DNA of 64,000 nucleotides. Origin: Rhodocyclaceae bacterium (lineage in GTDB: Bacteria; Pseudomonadota; Gammaproteobacteria; Burkholderiales; Usitatibacteraceae). The position numbers and the translations under genes are program-made. The stretch spans positions 1 through 64,000 of the forward strand of contig JADCJC010000029.1 in NCBI GenBank assembly GCA_020247395.1, given 5' to 3'. Below, piece after piece: positions 60,331 through 64,000 of the stretch (positions are counted from its first letter, which is position 1; the number at the start of each line of letters is the position of its first letter). The notes under the pieces are model-generated. The model saw only the letters and a program-made list of their open reading frames with translations, did not search any database and had not been told where the DNA came from.

Positions 60331-60480
60331 CCAAAAAAGAAAAACCTGCCGGCCGGAATGAGCAGGGGCGGACAGGTTTGGTGTGCATCACTGCTTCGCT
60401 TTAGCCGAATTGAGGAACCAACGGCAGGTGACTAAACCCGGGGTTCCCGCGCCCGCAAGCTGATTCAAATCGGCGCGCCC
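60331..60480 (-). promoter_or_regulatory. metH leader with terminator/antiterminator arrangement
   Basis: On the minus strand, AAACCTG (60373-60379) and CAGGTTT (60342-60348) form a stem followed by TTTTTCTTTTTT, an intrinsic terminator ending just before the start codon. The upstream ACCTGCCG (60422-60429) is exactly complementary to CGGCAGGT (60344-60351) in the terminator's 3' arm. That segment is itself enclosed by GGAACC (60442-60447) and GGTTCC (60414-60419). Such exclusive pairings are typical of riboswitches or attenuators. The class is not recognised; it lacks the SAH and cobalamin core motifs. Confidence 0.6.
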
Positions 60481-60546
60481 TCATTTTACGCGTTTTGCAC
60501 GTAACGCCATTGAATCGTGCGGCAATCTGCGAAATGTTCGCCGCGA

Positions 60547-61920
60547 TCAACACTCCACAGCCGCAAGCGCCAACCCCCCGAGGGACGTTTCTTTGTATTT
60601 GGTTTGCATATCGGCACCGGTGCGTCGCATGGTCTCAATGGCTTGGTCGAGCGTGACGTGATGTTTACCGTCGCCCCGCATCGCCAGCGAGGTTGCGCTA
60701 ATTGCCTTGATCGCCCCCATGGCATTACGCTCGATACAAGGAATCTGCACTAATCCACCGATCGGGTCGCAGGTCATGCCAAGATGATGTTCAAGCGCGA
60801 TTTCCGCCGCGTTCTCAATCTGTTCGTTGGAGGCACCCAGCACGGAGGCCAGCCCTGCTGCGGCCATTGCCGCAGCTGAGCCGACTTCGCCTTGGCAGCC
60901 AACTTCGGCACCGGAAATGGAGGCATTCATTTTGCACAACGCGCCAATGGCTGAGGCGACAAGAAAAAAGTCGCGTAGTTTTGCTTGATCACCGCCGCAG
61001 AAATCGCGCGCATAACGCAGCACCGCCGGTACCACACCCGCGGCACCGTTGGTTGGCGCAGTCACCACGCGGCCACCGGCGGCATTCTCCTCATTCACGG
61101 CGATCGCATACACCGAAACCCAGTCCATCACTTGATGTGGCATCACCGACCTGCCCCGATGCTCAGCCAGCAACTTCTGATGAATGCCGTGAGCCCGGCG
61201 CGGCACATCGAGCCCGCCGGGCAGGCGTCCTTCGGCGGCCACACCACGATCAATGCAATCAAACATCGTTTGCGCAACACGATCCAAAAATGCGTTGGTA
61301 TCTGCGCGTGGCCGCAGGGCGTCTTCGTTTGACCACAACACCTGCGCCATTGACAAGTTGCGGTCTGCGCAGGTAGCGAGCAGTGATTGCATCGAGTTGA
61401 ACGGGTATGGCACCGCATGATCGTCACCGCGCGCAGTGCCAACAAAGGCTTCATCTTCATCCACCACAAATCCGCCGCCGATGGAATACATCGCGCGTTC
61501 GGCAATCAAGGTTGCTCCAGCATAGGCGCGAAACATCATACCGTTGGAATGCACCGGCAGGAGGTCGCGAAGATTGAATCGAATATGCGTCAGCGGCGAA
61601 AATTTGACTTCACGTTTGCCCAGCAGCGGTAACCGATTCCGCTTGGCGATGCCAGCAATGAAACTGACAACATTGGCCGTGTCGACCTCCTCCGGCAACT
61701 GGCCATTGAGGCCCAGAACGATGGCGGTATCGGTCGCGTGGCCCTTCCCCGTGTGGGCAAGTGAACCGAACAACTCGGCTTCAACTTTGGTGATCCGATC
61801 AAAGTCTGCGTCGTCCAGTTCGACCAAGAACCGGCGTGCTGCGCGCATCGGTCCGACTGTGTGCGAACTCGACGGGCCGATGCCGATCTTAAAGAGATCA
61901 AAACAGCCGAGATAGCTCAC
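60547..61920 (-). CDS. sdaA: L-serine ammonia-lyase (iron-sulfur type)
   Basis: Deaminates L-serine to pyruvate using a 4Fe-4S cluster. It is 457 residues: [19 protein letters not shown], then a C-terminal alpha domain with cluster cysteines in [12 protein letters not shown] and [17 protein letters not shown] and a final cysteine in the last residues. It lies 19 bases after the M20 gene and may be co-transcribed with it; metH follows after 216 bases. Confidence 0.95.
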   Translation of the reverse strand: MSYLGCFDLFKIGIGPSSSHTVGPMRAARRFLVELDDADFDRITKVEAELFGSLAHTGKGHATDTAIVLGLNGQLPEEVDTANVVSFIAGIAKRNRLPLLGKREVKFSPLTHIRFNLRDLLPVHSNGMMFRAYAGATLIAERAMYSIGGGFVVDEDEAFVGTARGDDHAVPYPFNSMQSLLATCADRNLSMAQVLWSNEDALRPRADTNAFLDRVAQTMFDCIDRGVAAEGRLPGGLDVPRRAHGIHQKLLAEHRGRSVMPHQVMDWVSVYAIAVNEENAAGGRVVTAPTNGAAGVVPAVLRYARDFCGGDQAKLRDFFLVASAIGALCKMNASISGAEVGCQGEVGSAAAMAAAGLASVLGASNEQIENAAEIALEHHLGMTCDPIGGLVQIPCIERNAMGAIKAISATSLAMRGDGKHHVTLDQAIETMRRTGADMQTKYKETSLGGLALAAVEC

Positions 61921-61939
61921 AAGCGGTCAAAGTGATGGC

Positions 61940-63226
61940 TTATCGCGTGGCTTGTGCAGGCGCATTTGTGTTTGCGTCCAGCCAGTCCAGCGCTAACGTC
62001 GCAAGTGCTTTCACGCCAATCTTGAGGCCACTTTCATCCACGTAGAAACGCGGGCTGTGATTTGACGGCGCGTACTTGCAGTCTTTATCGTGCGGTGTAC
62101 AACCGATATTGAAGAACAGTCCGGGAACCTTTTGCTGAAAGAATGAAAAATCCTCCGCGCCGCAGGTCTTTAAGGTGAGGTTGACGTGGGCATCGCCAAT
62201 GGCGCGCTTCATCACCGGTACCGACCATGCCGTAAGCGCTTCGTCATTGATCGTCACCGGATAACCGCGCTTGAAATGCACGTGCGCTTTGGCACCCCCC
62301 GACTCGGCAATGAGTGTCGTAATTTTTTCGATGAAGGCATGAATATCATCGCGCTGTGATTCATTAAAAGCGCGGATTGTCCCCTCCATTTTTGCTTCGT
62401 CAGGGATGATGTTGGAACGATTGCCCGCCTGGAAACTTCCCACCGTCACTACCGATGGCTCCTGCGTGAGATTCATTTTGCGCGAGACGATGGTCTGCAA
62501 CCCTAGCACGACCTGAGAACCAACAACAATCGGATCAACCCCGCTCCACGGTTGCGCACCGTGGGTCTGCTCGCCGCGCAGGAAAATCTGAAACGTGTCC
62601 GCACTCGCCATAAACGGGCCCGGCCGATAACCAATTTGCCCGGCGTGTAGTTTTGAGGTGATGTGCAGGCCAAAAATGGCATCGACCTTTGGGTTTTCGA
62701 GACAGCCTTCCTTAATCATCAAGGCCGCGCCGCCTTCTTCGCCTGCCGGTGGCATTTCTTCAGCGGGCTGAAAAATGAACTTCACCGAACCTGCCAGGTG
62801 TTCACGCATACCGGCGAGGATCTCCGCGACACCCATCAGAATGGCGACGTGAGTGTCGTGGCCACAGGCGTGCATCACGCCGCAGGCCACACCATTCCAT
62901 TCGGAACGCACGGTACTTTTATAAGGCAGATCGTTTTCTTCGACCACCGGCAGACCGTCCATATCGGCGCGTAACGCCACACACGGGCCAGGCTTGCCGC
63001 CTTTGAGTAGGCCAACAACGCCCGTATATGCCACCTTTTCTTTCACCTCATCAAAGCCGAGTGTTCGCAAATGCTTTGCCACCAAGGCGCCGGTGCGAAA
63101 TTCGCGATTACCCAGCTCCGGATTCGCGTGGATATCCCGTCTCCACGCAATTACCGCAGCCTCCATTCGATCAGCCTCGTCGGCAATCAATTTATCTCGC
63201 GCAAAGATAGGGTCTAGTGCGTTCAT
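61940..63226 (-). CDS. M20 family amidohydrolase (hippurate/N-acyl-amino-acid hydrolase type)
   Basis: A 428-residue metallopeptidase-like enzyme: WRRDIHANPELGNREF, GVMHACGHDTHVAIL (metal His/Asp), FQPAEEMPPAGEEGG and the late CGAEDFSFF. The ATG at 63226 (MNALDPIFA) overlaps the stop of the upstream frame as ATGA. Probably cleaves N-acyl amino acids; the exact substrate is unknown. Confidence 0.92.
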   Translation of the reverse strand: MNALDPIFARDKLIADEADRMEAAVIAWRRDIHANPELGNREFRTGALVAKHLRTLGFDEVKEKVAYTGVVGLLKGGKPGPCVALRADMDGLPVVEENDLPYKSTVRSEWNGVACGVMHACGHDTHVAILMGVAEILAGMREHLAGSVKFIFQPAEEMPPAGEEGGAALMIKEGCLENPKVDAIFGLHITSKLHAGQIGYRPGPFMASADTFQIFLRGEQTHGAQPWSGVDPIVVGSQVVLGLQTIVSRKMNLTQEPSVVTVGSFQAGNRSNIIPDEAKMEGTIRAFNESQRDDIHAFIEKITTLIAESGGAKAHVHFKRGYPVTINDEALTAWSVPVMKRAIGDAHVNLTLKTCGAEDFSFFQQKVPGLFFNIGCTPHDKDCKYAPSNHSPRFYVDESGLKIGVKALATLALDWLDANTNAPAQATR

Positions 63227-63630
63227 GAATTCAGACAATCCGCAGGCCATAAAGATAAAGGGATTATGACACCGCTACCTAGAAACCGTAATGCGGCGAA
63301 TGCCGAAGCAGCGGTAACAAGAGGCTCGTTATGAAAGATTTGAACGCACGCCGCATACCCGCTCAACAATGGGCTGTTTGCGTTTTGGGTGCGCGCAATA
63401 TGGTACTGGGCTCGATGTGGCAGCTGTAGATCCTCTTCTGGTTCAAGACGGCGAACGCGAGCGAGATCATTTAACTCGACGGCTCGTATGCACAGCCCCA
63501 ATGACCCTGGATATAGGTTGCTGGGAATGTTGATCCACCAGCCGTGAGGGCGGTACGGAGCGTGGGAGACGGCGCTGCCTGCACAACGGATAGCCGCTCG
63601 AAACGTCTCAGTCGGGACGGTCAGAATCAC
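63223..63630 (-). CDS. Possible 135-residue protein coupled to the M20 gene
   Basis: GTG start at 63630, nine bases after the stop of the upstream membrane-protein frame; its TGA overlaps the M20 ATG by four bases. Codon use looks ordinary and the product (RPHGWWINIPSNLYPG, LEPEEDLQLPHRAQYHIA) is not low-complexity. No family recognised and no clear ribosome-binding site, so it may be a chance frame. Confidence 0.35.
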   Translation of the reverse strand: MILTVPTETFRAAIRCAGSAVSHAPYRPHGWWINIPSNLYPGSLGLCIRAVELNDLARVRRLEPEEDLQLPHRAQYHIARTQNANSPLLSGYAACVQIFHNEPLVTAASAFAALRFLGSGVIIPLSLWPADCLNS

Positions 63631-63639
63631 TGATTGCAG

Positions 63640-64000
63640 TCACCGTTGCAGCTTTTCCTTGCTATGTTTTGCAACCGCCGCGTACAGCGCAACAGCAAAG
63701 ACGACGATGAGCAACAGGACCACTTCCCGTCGCAAAGAGGTAAATTGGAACCACTCCAAGCCCAGATACCACCTATAGAGAAATGATGCAGTCAATATCG
63801 GCGCGATCGAGAGCACCGCAAATTTTGGGTCAACCTTTCCGACGAACAATGCGGCGACAGTACGATTAGGCCCCGCAAATATCTCAACTACTACCCTAGT
63901 AAGATTGGCTGAAGATAGCTGGGCAACGATTTCCGGATAACTCTTCAGGAACAGCCGCCAAAACAGAACCACCGTTGTACAAAAAAGTGCTTGCGCAAAA
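63640..64000 (-). CDS. Membrane protein, partial (cut by window edge)
   Basis: An open frame that runs out of the window at 64000, so the true start is unseen. About 120 residues are present with at least two hydrophobic helices (FAVLSIAPILTASFLYRWYL and VVLLLIVVFAVALYAAV) and a basic end KHSKEKLQR. Family not recognised. Confidence 0.5.
   Translation of the reverse strand, partial: FAQALFCTTVVLFWRLFLKSYPEIVAQLSSANLTRVVVEIFAGPNRTVAALFVGKVDPKFAVLSIAPILTASFLYRWYLGLEWFQFTSLRREVVLLLIVVFAVALYAAVAKHSKEKLQR

Noticed and set aside
60331-60480. Cobalamin or SAH riboswitch upstream of metH
   Set aside because: ACCTGCCG recalls the end of the B12 box, but the rest of the core is absent, and the SAH consensus is not present. 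It is reported only as an unassigned leader.

Overview
The window looks like a chromosomal stretch from a betaproteobacterium, probably of the Burkholderiales or Nitrosomonadales type. The evidence is the tRNA-Tyr/Gly/Thr-tuf order, the rpsP-rimM-trmD-rplS block, the Rieske-xseB-ispA-dxs neighbourhood and dispersed type II secretion genes. I cannot name a genus. Base composition appears moderate, somewhat above half GC. No rRNA, phage or transposase was seen.

Layout. 1-831: tRNA-Tyr, tRNA-Gly, tRNA-Thr and the 5' end of tuf on the minus strand behind one strong promoter. 964-4887: a sulfotransferase and gspF/gspE. 5500-15365: a surface and secretion region. It holds a large secreted protein, a degenerate histidine-phosphatase-like protein coupled to a TPR protein with a degenerate GT41 (O-GlcNAc-transferase-like) domain, a secreted Ig/FG-GAP protein, a lone gspG and an apparently intact TPR-GT41 transferase. 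15481-20321: a corB-like gene, higBA, ypjD and ffh. 20393-32420: a glycan-modification island of an aminotransferase, two beta-propeller proteins, WbqC, an acetyltransferase, two methyltransferases, an ACP-SDR-adenylation cassette and a frameshifted TPR-GT41 gene. 32741-35110: the rpsP operon. 35122-45852: housekeeping and transport genes (AEC and YeiH transporters, ogt, xerD, ybaK, folB, plsY, an S9 peptidase, a sulfurtransferase, an EamA transporter). 46049-50684: a Rieske oxygenase divergent from xseB-ispA-dxs. 51110-55339: a GST, an OYE-family reductase, an alpha/beta hydrolase and a patatin. 55415-55997: repeats. 56108-64000: a small membrane protein, metH with an attenuator-like leader, sdaA, an M20 amidohydrolase and two poorly characterised genes at the edge.

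The most interesting reading is structural. In Escherichia coli, corB(yfjD), ypjD, ffh, rpsP, rimM, trmD and rplS are adjacent in the same relative orientation. Here that block is present but opened at two places: higBA lies between corB and ypjD, and about 12 kb of glycan genes lie between ffh and rpsP. Together with the GT41-family genes at 8, 13 and 30-32 kb and the secreted proteins and T2SS genes beside them, this suggests a system that builds an unusual sugar and attaches it to exported surface proteins. That function is an inference.

Second, the pair at 7336-10268 appears to be a pseudo-phosphatase translationally coupled to a pseudo-glycosyltransferase: both have lost the residues their families use for catalysis. 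Third, metH has a 5' leader with a terminator whose 3' arm is exactly complementary to an upstream segment, which is the layout of a riboswitch or attenuator that I could not assign to a known class.
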